The notes: generated by a model not told the origin, from the letters alone. A stretch of DNA of 37,433 bases from an uncultured bacterium (GCA_938018055.1 CALIKL010000005.1:1-37433); one strand, 5' to 3'; positions 24,128 to 32,833 are shown, numbered from the stretch's first letter. Program-made: numbers and translations.

Positions 24128-25147
24128 ATGAAGTTTGTAGACTACGTCACGATCACCGTTCGCAGCGGGAAGGGAGGATCCGGATCGGTTTCTTTCCGTC
24201 GGGAGAAGTTCATCCCAAAGGGTGGACCGAATGGGGGTGATGGAGGAGAAGGGGGTTCCGTGACGCTTGTTGCGGATACACACCTGTACACCTTGTTGGA
24301 TCATCGCTATAACCGTCACCATTTCGCTGAAGATGGTTTCTCGGGCTCATCCAACAACAAGAAGGGTAAAGACGGACTCGATATTCTCCTTAAAGTCCCG
24401 GTCGGGACCGTTGTGAAAGACTCCGATACCGATGCGGTCATCGGGGAGTTGCTGAGCGCTGGTGAGACGCTCCTTCTGGCCAAGGGAGGACGTGGGGGCA
24501 AAGGAAATACGTTTTTCAAGTCAGCAACGAATCAGACTCCTCGACATGCACAGCCAGGAGAAGAGGGAGAGGAACGCAAAATCACGCTAGAGCTGAAACT
24601 GCTGGCCGATGTTGGACTGGTTGGTTTCCCGAATGCTGGGAAGAGTACCCTGGTATCCAGCATCTCAGCAGCTCGTCCAAAAGTAGCCGACTATCCATTC
24701 ACTACGCTTGAACCGTCACTGGGTGTGGTGGCTATGGAGGATTTCCAATCCTTCGTTATCGCTGATATTCCGGGTATCATTGAAGGTGCGGCCGAAGGAA
24801 AGGGGCTGGGAATTCAATTCCTCAAGCACATCGAACGGAATGCGGTCTTGCTATTCCTTATTCCGGTGACGTCTGAGGACCCCGCGGCTGAATATGAGAC
24901 ACTCCTCTCTGAATTGGAGGCTTTCAATACAGACATGTTGACCAAGCCAAGAATGGTTGGGTTATCCAAGCTGGACTTGTTGCCAGCCGAGGAAAAGGAG
25001 CAAGCCATCCGGGATTTTCGCGATGCATTGCCGAAGGGAGTGGAGATCATGGGATTCAGTTCAGTGGCCCGAATGGGACTGGATGAATTGCGGCACGCGC
25101 TCTGGGCGCATGTGCAACGGGCGCATTCCTTTGACCTCGAGGATTGA
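24128..25147 (+). CDS. obg: Obg-family GTPase
   Basis: A 339-residue essential GTPase tied to 50S ribosome assembly and growth control. The Gly-rich Obg fold is at 1-158 (VRSGKGGSGSVSFRREKFIP, GGPNGGDGGEGG). The G domain has G1 GFPNAGKST, G2 in DYPFTT, G3 DIPGIIEG and a G4 that reads SKLD instead of NKxD; Ser or Thr at this place is seen in other Bacteroidota Obg proteins. It ends shortly after the G domain without the extra C-terminal OCT domain. Its last bases overlap the likely TTG start of dprA. Confidence 0.97.
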   Translation: MKFVDYVTITVRSGKGGSGSVSFRREKFIPKGGPNGGDGGEGGSVTLVADTHLYTLLDHRYNRHHFAEDGFSGSSNNKKGKDGLDILLKVPVGTVVKDSDTDAVIGELLSAGETLLLAKGGRGGKGNTFFKSATNQTPRHAQPGEEGEERKITLELKLLADVGLVGFPNAGKSTLVSSISAARPKVADYPFTTLEPSLGVVAMEDFQSFVIADIPGIIEGAAEGKGLGIQFLKHIERNAVLLFLIPVTSEDPAAEYETLLSELEAFNTDMLTKPRMVGLSKLDLLPAEEKEQAIRDFRDALPKGVEIMGFSSVARMGLDELRHALWAHVQRAHSFDLED

Positions 25148-26310
25148 GACACCACCGACCAAGGATCCGGGAACGCGTGAAGACGAATTCCGGTGCCTGC
25201 TGAGGCTATCCTCTATCGACGGACTCGGTCCGCATCGGATTTCCCGTCTTGTCACGCATTTTGGAACTGCGCGAGCAGTGATGCGCTCGAGCAAGGATGC
25301 CTTGCGAGACGCTGGCCTGGTGAATCACAACGGGATAGAAGCAATCCGGGCGGTACGGGGCAAGGAGGTCAATAAGCCTGTCTTACACCGGTTCAGGACT
25401 CGAAAACCGGGTGAACGTGTCCTCCTGATCACCGATACAGCGTATCCTGCGATGCATCAGCCAACCCCCCTTATGGTTGTGGACGCGAGGCCATGGCTCT
25501 TTTGGCGACGGGCCCCGCGTGGCCATTGTGGGGTCCAGACGAGCAACACGCGTTGGGCAGGATTTGACAAGGGCATGGACGTACCGGCTGGCAGCAGCAG
25601 GAGTCACCGTGGTCAGTGGGCTTGCCAAGGGCATCGATACGGCCGCCCACCAAGGAGCGATCGATGCAAACGGAGAGACGCTTGCCGTGATGGGAACGGG
25701 TCTGGACAGGATATACCCCAAGATGAATGCTCCACTCGCGTCGGAGATTGAACAAACGGGCATGCTGATAAGTGAATTCCATCCGGCTACGGGTGCTCGT
25801 CCGCATCACTTTCCGCAGCGAAACCGCATTATTGCCGGCCTTTGCCATGCGACTATTGTCATGGAAGCGGCAAAAGGGTCCGGATCCCTCATTAAAGCTC
25901 GATTGGCGCAGGACGAGGGGCGAGACGTAGGAATCGTACCAGGACGTCCTGGGGACCGGAATGCGGCTGGATCAAACGGAAGCATTCGCGACAATATCGG
26001 CGCCCTGGTCTCTGATGTAGACGACGTCTTCACCATGCTGACGCAACAGCCTGATCTGCAATGGAAGCCTCCGTCACATGAGCAGAGATCTGGGGAGCGC
26101 GTCGCGAGGAGTCGGGAGCTACGGCAGATTCGGGGCAATACCCTCGAGAGTCGCGTTCGGGCCGTTCTTCAGGAGGGACCGCTTCCGCTCAAGGAGCTGT
26201 GTTCAATGACAGGTATTCCGCGAGCTCAAGCCGAAGAGGTTCTTCTGGATCTGCTCCTGGATGGCCATGTAGCACTTGAGGCCAATCAGCGTTATCGCTG
26301 GCGCAGCTGA
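25131..26310 (+). pseudogene. dprA: DNA processing protein DprA split by a +1 frameshift
   Basis: DprA loads RecA on incoming DNA in natural transformation. The N-terminal helical part (LLRLSSIDGLGPHRISRLV to LITDTAYPAMHQPTP) lies in one frame from about 25131 (TTG). The Rossmann domain is in the next frame: DGPRVAIVGSRRAT, VVSGLAKGIDTAAHQGAI, FPQRNRIIAG, SGSLIKARLA, then a winged-helix tail (LPLKELCSMTGIPRAQAEEV). The frames meet at a run of six C (25465-25470); five C would give an unbroken HQPTPLWLWTRGHGS. Everything else looks well conserved, so the change is recent, a sequencing or assembly slip, or a site of programmed or slippage-based expression. A TTG at 25477 can start only a truncated product. 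Confidence 0.85.
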
Positions 26311-26328
26311 ACGCCCGCAATCGGACGG

Positions 26329-26371
26329 AAAAAAGAAGGCATCCGGTCGACCCCACCGACGACCGGATGCC
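26329..26371 (-). terminator. Minus-strand intrinsic terminator with no obvious gene
   Basis: GGCATCCGGTCG (26338-26349) pairs perfectly with CGACCGGATGCC (26360-26371); read on the minus strand it is followed by TTCTTTTTTCCGTCC. On the plus strand the next bases are ATGAGATG, so it does not suit dprA. It implies a minus-strand transcript from the region before rluD. Confidence 0.7.
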
Positions 26372-26480
26372 ATGAGATGTGAAAACCGAAGGGAAGAGGT
26401 GTTGCCATTGACCCATTCGGTACACGACTTCGTGGACGGGGAATGCGAGCCAGGGTTGCAAGGCCTCGCGAAAAAACATG
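26329..26480 (-). ncRNA. Candidate small RNA, minus strand, upstream of rluD
   Basis: This stretch lacks a convincing protein-coding gene but ends in a clear minus-strand terminator. Within it is a hairpin (CATTC/GAATG outer and CACG/CGTG inner pairs, 26414-26445) and a longer-range pairing of AACCCAT with ATGGGTC. The boundaries, about 150 nt, are estimates and no promoter was found with confidence. The size and position would allow a 6S-like or a regulatory RNA, but no 6S, SRP or tmRNA signature was recognised. Confidence 0.4.
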
Positions 26481-26549
26481 GGTTTACTGATAAATGACTC
26501 TTGCCTGTTCCGTTTTTCGTCTTTCCACTGGTGTACCCTAAACTCCAAT

Positions 26550-27650
26550 ATGAGCGAACCGGCAAAGCAACCCACCTTATTCACGTACGAGGTCCCCGCT
26601 GGATACCAGGGCGGTGAACGACTGGACGTCTACCTGACGGGCTTTCTGTTGAATGCAACGCGGGCGCGTGTTCAGAAAGGCATCAAGGATGGCTTGGTAG
26701 TCGTCAATGGGGAGGTCTCGAAAAAGCCGTCCCGCGTCGTCCAAGCTGGTGATCTGATCGTTTGCACGTTGATGAAACCTCCGCCCATGGACATCCTGCC
26801 GGAAGATATTCCGCTGGACGTCCGCTACGAGGATGAGCATCTCCTGGTAGTGAACAAGGCGGCAGGAATGGTCGTCCATCCGGCGTTTGGACATCGTACC
26901 GGCACACTTGTGCATGCAGTGCTTCATCACATCGGAGCTGATCCCATTTTGGTGGAATCCGCGGAAGATCGGGATGACAAGGATGACGATGATGCGTCAT
27001 CCGAAGGGCTCTCCACGATCAATCTGGCTCCTCGTTTCGAGGGCGATCCGGTCTTGCGACCAGGTATTGTACATCGATTGGACAAGGACACGAGCGGTCT
27101 ACTAGTGGTTGCAAAACATGACAAGGCGCATGTTGGCCTTGCCAAACAGTTTGCCGAACGAACGACACGCAGGCGGTACGAAGCCATCGTCTGGGGGGTG
27201 CCCGATCCGGAGAAAGGCCGCATCGAAACGGACCTGGCCCGTGATGTGCGCGATCGGCGCAAGATGGCGACCGTGGAATCCGGTAAGGGCAAGCATGCCA
27301 TTACCCATTACGAGTTGATCGAGCCTTTCGGGTATACTTCGCTGGCCGAATTCAGGCTTGAAACCGGCCGGACCCATCAGATTCGCGTCCATGCGGCTCA
27401 CATTGCCCATCCTATCTTTGGCGATCCCGTCTACGGCGGAGACCGGATCCGCTATGGAAAGGACGAGGGGCAGCGCAGGACCTTCTACCGAAATCTGTTC
27501 ACGCTCCTGCCGCGACAGGCCCTACATGCGCGATCGCTGGGATTCACGCATCCCATCAGTGGTAAAGAGATGGATTTTGAAGCCGAATTGCCTCAAGACA
27601 TGGTTCAGGTGATAGAACGCCTGCGAACAATCGATATCGTCCGGATGTAG
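26550..27650 (+). CDS. rluD: RluD-type 23S rRNA pseudouridine synthase with an acidic insert
   Basis: A 366-residue RluA-family pseudouridine synthase; RluD modifies U1911, 1915 and 1917 in helix 69. It has an S4 RNA-binding domain (about 25-85, RLDVYLTGFLLNATRARVQK), and the catalytic Asp is in HRLDKDTSGLLVVAK. Other family motifs are NKAAGMVVHPA and LETGRTHQIRVH. Between these motifs lies an uncommon acidic stretch (about 135-165, EDRDDKDDDDASSEG), probably a surface loop. The ATG at 26550 is preferred over the upstream in-frame start at 26478. RluD versus another RluA-family member cannot be fully settled from sequence alone. Confidence 0.92.
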   Translation: MSEPAKQPTLFTYEVPAGYQGGERLDVYLTGFLLNATRARVQKGIKDGLVVVNGEVSKKPSRVVQAGDLIVCTLMKPPPMDILPEDIPLDVRYEDEHLLVVNKAAGMVVHPAFGHRTGTLVHAVLHHIGADPILVESAEDRDDKDDDDASSEGLSTINLAPRFEGDPVLRPGIVHRLDKDTSGLLVVAKHDKAHVGLAKQFAERTTRRRYEAIVWGVPDPEKGRIETDLARDVRDRRKMATVESGKGKHAITHYELIEPFGYTSLAEFRLETGRTHQIRVHAAHIAHPIFGDPVYGGDRIRYGKDEGQRRTFYRNLFTLLPRQALHARSLGFTHPISGKEMDFEAELPQDMVQVIERLRTIDIVRM

Positions 27651-27687
27651 GCCTGTCCGATTTTCGGCAGCAAAACGGGCCCATAGG

Positions 27688-27720
27688 ACAGCCTTTATCC
27701 GGCGCCAAGGGCTGTTTTTT
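27688..27720 (+). terminator. Terminator after rluD
   Basis: ACAGCCTTT (27688-27696) pairs with AAGGGCTGT (27707-27715), followed by T6. A competing upstream pairing exists (CTGTCC at 27653-27658 with GGACAG at 27686-27691), which overlaps the 5' arm. Confidence 0.75.
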
Positions 27721-27848
27721 GTAAACCTGCAACACGCAGGGCGTTTCTTGGTAGATTGCCGCCGAACTCGTTAACCTTGATCCGTCATCGAAATAAATGG
27801 ATTCTGGGCCTCTGATCTGAGGCTGTCATTCCGAATTCCTACTTCTGC

Positions 27849-28313
27849 ATGGAACTGTCCCAACTCCTGGATTTGAGCAATGTAGCTGTCGGCGTAGATG
27901 CGACCGACAAGAGCAGTCTGCTCGATGCCGTCATTGATTTGATTGCAGATCGCGATGAGGTCAATGATGCTGAACTCATGCGACAGGCCATACTGGATCG
28001 CGAATCAGCGATGTCTACGGGGGTAGGTAAGGGCCTTGGGCTTCCGCATGCGAAGACATCTGCTGTAGATGGCATTCTTGCTGCGTTGGCTATTGCCAAG
28101 GAGCCTGTGGATTATGCATCCATGGACAACGAACCCGTCCGCATCGTCTTTTTGCTCGTCGGTAAAGAGGACGCCAAGAGCCAACATGTGCGTATTCTCA
28201 GTCGCATTTCCCGCATGATGAATCAGAAAGATGAACGAGAGCGTGTCCTGGCGGCGAAGAATCCGAAGGAGTTGCTGACATTGATTCATGACATCGAATC
28301 CCAGTTGAATTAG
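27849..28313 (+). CDS. PTS EIIA type-2 domain protein (PtsN-like)
   Basis: A single 154-residue EIIA domain of the fructose/nitrogen (PTS_EIIA_2) type. The phosphoryl-accepting His is in GLGLPHAKT (His about 67), preceded by the usual MSTGVGKGLG. Without an attached EIIB or EIIC it is probably regulatory, as in the nitrogen PTS. No EI or HPr gene is in the window. It begins a compact operon with hisS (3 bp gap) and lgt. Confidence 0.9.
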   Translation: MELSQLLDLSNVAVGVDATDKSSLLDAVIDLIADRDEVNDAELMRQAILDRESAMSTGVGKGLGLPHAKTSAVDGILAALAIAKEPVDYASMDNEPVRIVFLLVGKEDAKSQHVRILSRISRMMNQKDERERVLAAKNPKELLTLIHDIESQLN

Positions 28314-28316
28314 GCC

Positions 28317-29603
28317 ATGAAGACGTTCAAATCCATTCCGGGTACGTTTGATGTCTTGCCAGATGGTCACAGTAGCGGTGGAGACACCGTCGCCCCGTCG
28401 CGCATGTGGCGTTTTCTGGAGTCCGTTGTTCACGACACCATGGCGCGCTACGGTGCCGGAGAGATCAGAACCCCCATCCTGGAGCCGACAGATCTCATTG
28501 CTCGCGGAATTGGTGCCCTCTCTGATATCGTGACAAAGGAGATGTTCGCCTTCGAGCGCGGTTCAACGCATTATGTCATGCGCCCGGAGGTGACTGCTCC
28601 GGTCATGCGCGCCTATCTGCAGCACAATCTTGCGCAGAAAGGTGGGACCCAGCGGCTGTACTACATCGGACCATGCTTTCGGGCAGAACGTCCGCAGAAA
28701 GGCCGGTATCGTCAATTCCATCAATTTGGTCTTGAGGTCATCGGATCTGAGGATGCCCGGGCAGATGCCGAGGCCATCGCATCCCTTCGAGACGTGTTGA
28801 GTGGCCTTGGACTTCAACAGTACACGTTGCGCATCAATTCCCTGGGAGATGCTGACAGCCGCCCTGCCTACAAGCAGGCACTTGTAGAATACCTGACACC
28901 TATGGCAGATGAGTTGTCAGATATCAGTCGGAAACGACTCGAATCCAATCCGTTGCGCATTCTCGATACCAAGAGCGAAAAGGAACAGGCGCTGCTTAAA
29001 GATGCTCCGCTTTTGAGCGATTTCATCGATTCGGAGAGTCGAGATCATCATGAGCAAGTGAAAGCTTATCTGTCTGATGTGGGAATCGACTTCGTTGAAG
29101 ACCCCTTTCTGGTTCGCGGTCTGGATTACTACAGCCGCACAGCGTTTGAATTCGAAAGTCCGCTTCTCGGAGCGCAGAGCTCTATTGCAGGTGGAGGCCG
29201 GTATGATTTGCTGTCGAAGGAAGTGGGATCCAAGCAGGTCGTTCCGGCTGTCGGGTTCGCTGCCGGCATGGAACGCATACTGCTGGCTTGTGCCGCAGAA
29301 GGCATTGCCGGTCCTGAAGCAGCCCGTGTCGACGTTTTTCTGGTAGCACTCGGAGACGCCGCAATTGATTGGACGTTTGGAGCTGCCTCGCGTCTGCGAG
29401 CCCAGAATCTGGAGGTCGCATTCGATCTGAAAGGCCGGTCCATGAAAGCGCAGATGCGTGAAGCGAATCGGCAAGCAGCTCGTTTCGTAGCTATCGTGGG
29501 TGACGACGAATTGGCAGCCGGCGAAGTTCAGTTGAAGGACATGGAGACGGGGGAGCAGTCGCCCGTCCGACTTGAAAACATTTCAGATCGCGTCAAAGCT
29601 TGA
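28317..29603 (+). CDS. hisS: Histidyl-tRNA synthetase
   Basis: A 428-residue class II synthetase that charges tRNA-His. Class II motif 2 is FRAERPQKGRYRQFHQFG. The histidine-specific motif is LVRGLDYYSRTAFEF, and motif 3 is in GFAAGMERILLA. The C-terminal anticodon-binding domain runs from about 335 (VDVFLVALGDAAIDW to RFVAIVGDDELAAGEVQLKD). It is cotranscribed with the EIIA gene and lgt. Confidence 0.98.
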   Translation: MKTFKSIPGTFDVLPDGHSSGGDTVAPSRMWRFLESVVHDTMARYGAGEIRTPILEPTDLIARGIGALSDIVTKEMFAFERGSTHYVMRPEVTAPVMRAYLQHNLAQKGGTQRLYYIGPCFRAERPQKGRYRQFHQFGLEVIGSEDARADAEAIASLRDVLSGLGLQQYTLRINSLGDADSRPAYKQALVEYLTPMADELSDISRKRLESNPLRILDTKSEKEQALLKDAPLLSDFIDSESRDHHEQVKAYLSDVGIDFVEDPFLVRGLDYYSRTAFEFESPLLGAQSSIAGGGRYDLLSKEVGSKQVVPAVGFAAGMERILLACAAEGIAGPEAARVDVFLVALGDAAIDWTFGAASRLRAQNLEVAFDLKGRSMKAQMREANRQAARFVAIVGDDELAAGEVQLKDMETGEQSPVRLENISDRVKA

Positions 29604-29610
29604 GGCTCGC

Positions 29611-30570
29611 ATGTATCCACGCCTGAGTGACCTGTTCACTGATTATCTAGGCTTCAGCCTCCCGATTCCCATCAATTCCTTCGGGTTCATGGTGGCTGTG
29701 GGGGCTATGGTCGGGGCGTGGCTCCTGCAAAAGGAATTTGACCGGATGTATACCATTGGTCAGCTGAATGGTGTGAAAATTCCAGATCCCGAGCATAAGG
29801 GAAAGGGACGCAAACGGATGGTAACGGTCAGTCCCTCTTTCGTTGTGGGGACCATCACCATGATCGTGATCGGTGTTGGATTCCTGGGTGCACGCCTTTT
29901 CCACATTCTGGAAAACCTGGACCAGTTCTTCCGGTCACCCGCCCAGATGATTTTCACGACCGGAGGGTTCACCTTTTATGGAGGGCTTGTCCTGGGTTCC
30001 TATGCCGTCGTGCGATATGTCAGAAAGAAGGGACTGGATCTTGGGTCCGTAGCTGACGCCATGGCTCCAGGATTGATCATTGCTTATGGCATTGGACGCA
30101 TCGGTTGTCATCTCTCGGGTGACGGTGACTGGGGAGTTGCGGCAGATGTAGCCGCCAAACCGGATTGGATTCCGATGTGGTTGTGGGCAGAGACGTACCC
30201 GAACAATATCCTCGGGATCGATCTTTCCATGACACCCGTCTACCCGACGCCGTTGTACGAATTTGCCATGGCATCGGTCATCTTTGCCATTCTATGGTCC
30301 TTCCGAAAACATGCGCATCGCACTGGATGGCTCTTCTGGGTCTATCTCGTATTCAATGGTGCCGAGCGCTTCTTTATCGAGAAGATCCGGGTCAACAACA
30401 CGATGGAGATCCTGGGGCAACCTGTTACTCAGGCTGAACTCATCGCTTTGGCGCTCATCCTCATTGGGGTTATTGGCGTTGTCAAGACATGGTCACCCGG
30501 TGATCGGGATCTGTCAACCCCGCAGCAGGGGTCGGGTGAGGCAGGTGGGACCACCGGATCCGGCGAGTGA
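29611..30570 (+). CDS. lgt: Prolipoprotein diacylglyceryl transferase
   Basis: A 319-residue inner-membrane enzyme that moves diacylglycerol from phosphatidylglycerol to the lipobox Cys. Seven or so membrane helices are visible. The signature is GIGRIGCHLSGDGDWG, the Bacteroidota form of GRxGNFxNxE; further motifs are FTFYGGLVLG and TPLYEF. A basic loop (about 50-75, PDPEHKGKGRKRMV) separates the first helices. The ATG at 29611 is chosen; a start at 29572 would overlap hisS by 32 bp. The 3' end overlaps the convergent hydrolase gene by 57 bp. Predicted substrates in the window include the DUF6174-like lipoprotein. Confidence 0.97.
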   Translation: MYPRLSDLFTDYLGFSLPIPINSFGFMVAVGAMVGAWLLQKEFDRMYTIGQLNGVKIPDPEHKGKGRKRMVTVSPSFVVGTITMIVIGVGFLGARLFHILENLDQFFRSPAQMIFTTGGFTFYGGLVLGSYAVVRYVRKKGLDLGSVADAMAPGLIIAYGIGRIGCHLSGDGDWGVAADVAAKPDWIPMWLWAETYPNNILGIDLSMTPVYPTPLYEFAMASVIFAILWSFRKHAHRTGWLFWVYLVFNGAERFFIEKIRVNNTMEILGQPVTQAELIALALILIGVIGVVKTWSPGDRDLSTPQQGSGEAGGTTGSGE

Positions 30571-31389
30571 GATATTGCGTCCGTCGTAGGTAAGGACCTG
30601 GAATCCTGCGTCTGAAAGGAGACGAATGGTCTGTGTATTTCCCATTTCGATGAGACACGTGTGTTCATCCAGAGCCAGCACATTGCCGCCCAGCGTGGCA
30701 TACTCCTCTTCTGGGACCTCGATCAGCCGAAAACCTTCTCTATCCAGGCGCTGACGGAATTCAACTGGCATGCGACGCGTGTGAACGAGCAGGGTATCTG
30801 CGCTCAAAGGTGACACGAGCGACATCACATGCAGCACGTCTGACGGACCCTGATCCCAGGGCAACGAAACCCGGATCAACTCGCTGATGGAATCTCCACA
30901 CAGGGACTCGAGCGCATCTGCTCCGAGGTGATTCGTGCGGAATCCGATGCCAACCGCAGGGAGGTCGGGACGTAACCAGACTACATCGCCACCTTCGATC
31001 AGCGCATCGGGGTTGTCCAGCGTATGTACCTCCATTCCCAACGACCGTAGATGCTGAGTAACCGCCTCTGATTCGGGTCTGCGCGCCAGTTTTCCCATGG
31101 AGGCCTGCATCAACCCTGGACCAGCGGCAATGACCGGATCGTGGACGTACATGCTGTCCAGACCTGGACAGCAGTCCGGGTCGAGGATGTCCACGGTGGC
31201 GCCGAAGTCCTCCAGAATCCCTATGAATCGATCTGATTCATTGCATGCGGCCTCGAAGTCGGGTTCAAAAAGGAAATGGAATGGTTTCCAATGGGCAGCC
31301 AACCATTGTTGCGAACGGAAACAGTCTCGCGCATGCGCTACCAGAACGCGCCGCAACGGTTGGGTCATGGAGAATCGGATGGACGACAT
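30514..31389 (-). CDS. Dimethylarginine dimethylaminohydrolase-like (amidinotransferase superfamily)
   Basis: A 291-residue member of the guanidino-modifying superfamily (DDAH, arginine deiminase). Visible catalytic features are the substrate segment YVHDPVIAAG, EGGDVVWL, the histidine in DVLHVMSLVSP, and the nucleophile Cys near 283 in GSGGPTCLTRPLLRG. This pattern best fits DDAH, which turns methylarginines into citrulline; a citrullinase or other guanidine hydrolase is possible. Met8 (31368) is an alternative start. It points against lgt and overlaps its 3' end. Confidence 0.85.
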   Translation of the reverse strand: MSSIRFSMTQPLRRVLVAHARDCFRSQQWLAAHWKPFHFLFEPDFEAACNESDRFIGILEDFGATVDILDPDCCPGLDSMYVHDPVIAAGPGLMQASMGKLARRPESEAVTQHLRSLGMEVHTLDNPDALIEGGDVVWLRPDLPAVGIGFRTNHLGADALESLCGDSISELIRVSLPWDQGPSDVLHVMSLVSPLSADTLLVHTRRMPVEFRQRLDREGFRLIEVPEEEYATLGGNVLALDEHTCLIEMGNTQTIRLLSDAGFQVLTYDGRNISLAGSGGPTCLTRPLLRG

Positions 31390-31507
31390 GCAGCACGGGA
31401 ATTTTTATGAGGCATCGGAAAGGTACGATTGGCGGCTTCCATGAGCCCGTCCTACCTTGCAGGAATTCGGCGAACTTGTCCCTGAAACATCACATTACAC
31501 CAGACGC

Positions 31508-32374
31508 ATGCCAGGACCTCGAAGAGATCAGAAAGGACGCAAGGGTCCTCATGGCAGATCAAAGGGCAGCGCGCGTCAGGGGCTCGGCGGCGGGTCGGGA
31601 CAAGGAAATCGCGAGGAAGATCGCTCCCGCTATGTTGCTGGCCGTAATCCGGCCAGAGAGCATTTGGAAACGGACGCCAGTCGGATTGAGAAAGTCCTGC
31701 TTCAGAAAGGGGGTTCTGGATCGCTCAAGCACATGGAACATCTGGCGCGCGAGGTGCGGATACCGGTGCAATTCGTGCCGAAAGCCAAATTGGACCAACT
31801 GGTTCCAGGCGTGAATCACCAAGGTGTCGTGCTGGCCGTCGCCCCGATCCAATATCTGGACGTTGACGACATGCTGAGCCGCATCGCCCCCAGCCACGAC
31901 GATGTTCGAATTCTGAAACCCGTCGTAGTGATCCTGGATCACATCCAGGATCCTCACAATTTGGGCGCCATCATTCGAAGCTGTGCGGCTACAGGTGTCA
32001 AAGGCGTCATTATTCCCGAACGGGGAGCAGCTCCCGTAACGGCCGCTTCTGTCAAGACCTCGGCTGGGACGCTTTCCCAGGTTATGGTGGCCCGCACGAG
32101 CAGCCTGCCTCAGCTCATCGAACAGCTAAAAGAGCGCGGCTATTGGATTGCCGGAGCTGACGGTGGAGGGGAGACCAAGCTGGCAGAAATGGATTGGGAC
32201 CGACCGCTGGCTCTGGTGATTGGGAGCGAAGAAAAGGGGATGTCCCGCTCCGTGGCTGGCGCATGCGATTATCGGGTTTCCATTCCAATGGAATCTGGTG
32301 TGGAATCTCTCAACGCTTCCGTAGCAGCCGCACTGCTGCTATTCCAAGCATACATGCATCGGATCAGCTCGTGA
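31508..32374 (+). CDS. rlmB: 23S rRNA (guanosine-2'-O-)-methyltransferase, RlmB/TrmH type
   Basis: A 288-residue SPOUT methyltransferase. A basic Gly-rich N-terminal tail (about 1-45) precedes the substrate-binding domain (YVAGRNPAREHLETD, then VNHQGVVLAV). The trefoil-knot SpoU domain has its three motifs: LDHIQDPHNLGAIIRSC, LVIGSEEKGMSRSV and IPMESGVESLNASVAAALLL. It would methylate G2251 of 23S rRNA. The tail is longer and more basic than in E. coli RlmB. The ATG at 31508 is used; a TTG frame from 31457 is less likely. Confidence 0.95.
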   Translation: MPGPRRDQKGRKGPHGRSKGSARQGLGGGSGQGNREEDRSRYVAGRNPAREHLETDASRIEKVLLQKGGSGSLKHMEHLAREVRIPVQFVPKAKLDQLVPGVNHQGVVLAVAPIQYLDVDDMLSRIAPSHDDVRILKPVVVILDHIQDPHNLGAIIRSCAATGVKGVIIPERGAAPVTAASVKTSAGTLSQVMVARTSSLPQLIEQLKERGYWIAGADGGGETKLAEMDWDRPLALVIGSEEKGMSRSVAGACDYRVSIPMESGVESLNASVAAALLLFQAYMHRISS

Positions 32375-32392
32375 ACTGACTTCGCCAGAGTC

Positions 32393-32448
32393 CCGAAAAC
32401 AAACGACCCCGACCAACCGATGCGATACTGCGCAAAGGCCGGTCGGGG
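32393..32448 (-). terminator. Likely terminator of the small minus-strand gene
   Basis: CCCCGACC (32407-32414) pairs with GGTCGGGG (32441-32448); read on the minus strand it is followed by TCGTTTGTTTTCGGG. It lies 125 bp beyond the stop at 32573. The loop is long (26 nt), so confidence is moderate. Confidence 0.5.
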
Positions 32449-32572
32449 CGCCCACCTTTCAAGCGTGACAGGACCCGAAGGAGCTGTCGACACCTGAAAT
32501 CGGTCCGACTGCCGATTCCATCACACGTTTTGGCGAACGCGTGCAGCAGTCGAATTTCGCTCGTCGCTTAGC

Positions 32573-32833
32573 TCAGCGACGATTCCCGTTCAGTTTGTAG
32601 ACGATTTTTCGAATCGTGTCGAATTGCAGATAGGGGTGTTCTTCCCGCAGCATTTCGATGGCATCATACGCAGGTACATCCTGGCTGCGCATCGTCTTGA
32701 ATGCCTTCCGAATCTGGTAATCCCGTACTCCTTTCTCACTCAGCAGATTGTGGTCGTCGAGTACATCGTAAATGTCGTCGCTAATCAAGCCATCCAAAGG
32801 ATTGACTTGGTCGTTATTTGTCCTTGCCTGCAT
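32573..32833 (-). CDS. Small conserved-looking protein of unknown function
   Basis: An 86-residue, charged, all-helical looking protein without signal peptide or membrane segment. The middle reads LLSEKGVRDYQIRKAFKTMR, followed by a second helical pair (PAYDAIEMLREEHPYL then FDTIRKIVYKLNG). The arrangement resembles a small helical DNA-binding or protein-binding domain, but no family was recognised. It has good coding character and its own putative terminator, and it stands alone between rlmB and the M1-like gene. Confidence 0.65.
   Translation of the reverse strand: MQARTNNDQVNPLDGLISDDIYDVLDDHNLLSEKGVRDYQIRKAFKTMRSQDVPAYDAIEMLREEHPYLQFDTIRKIVYKLNGNRR

Noticed and set aside
26189-26584. 131-codon minus-strand ORF before rluD
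   Set aside because: It runs through the dprA 3' end and the terminator hairpin, shows no family pattern and overlaps the rluD start; a non-coding RNA explains the terminator better.
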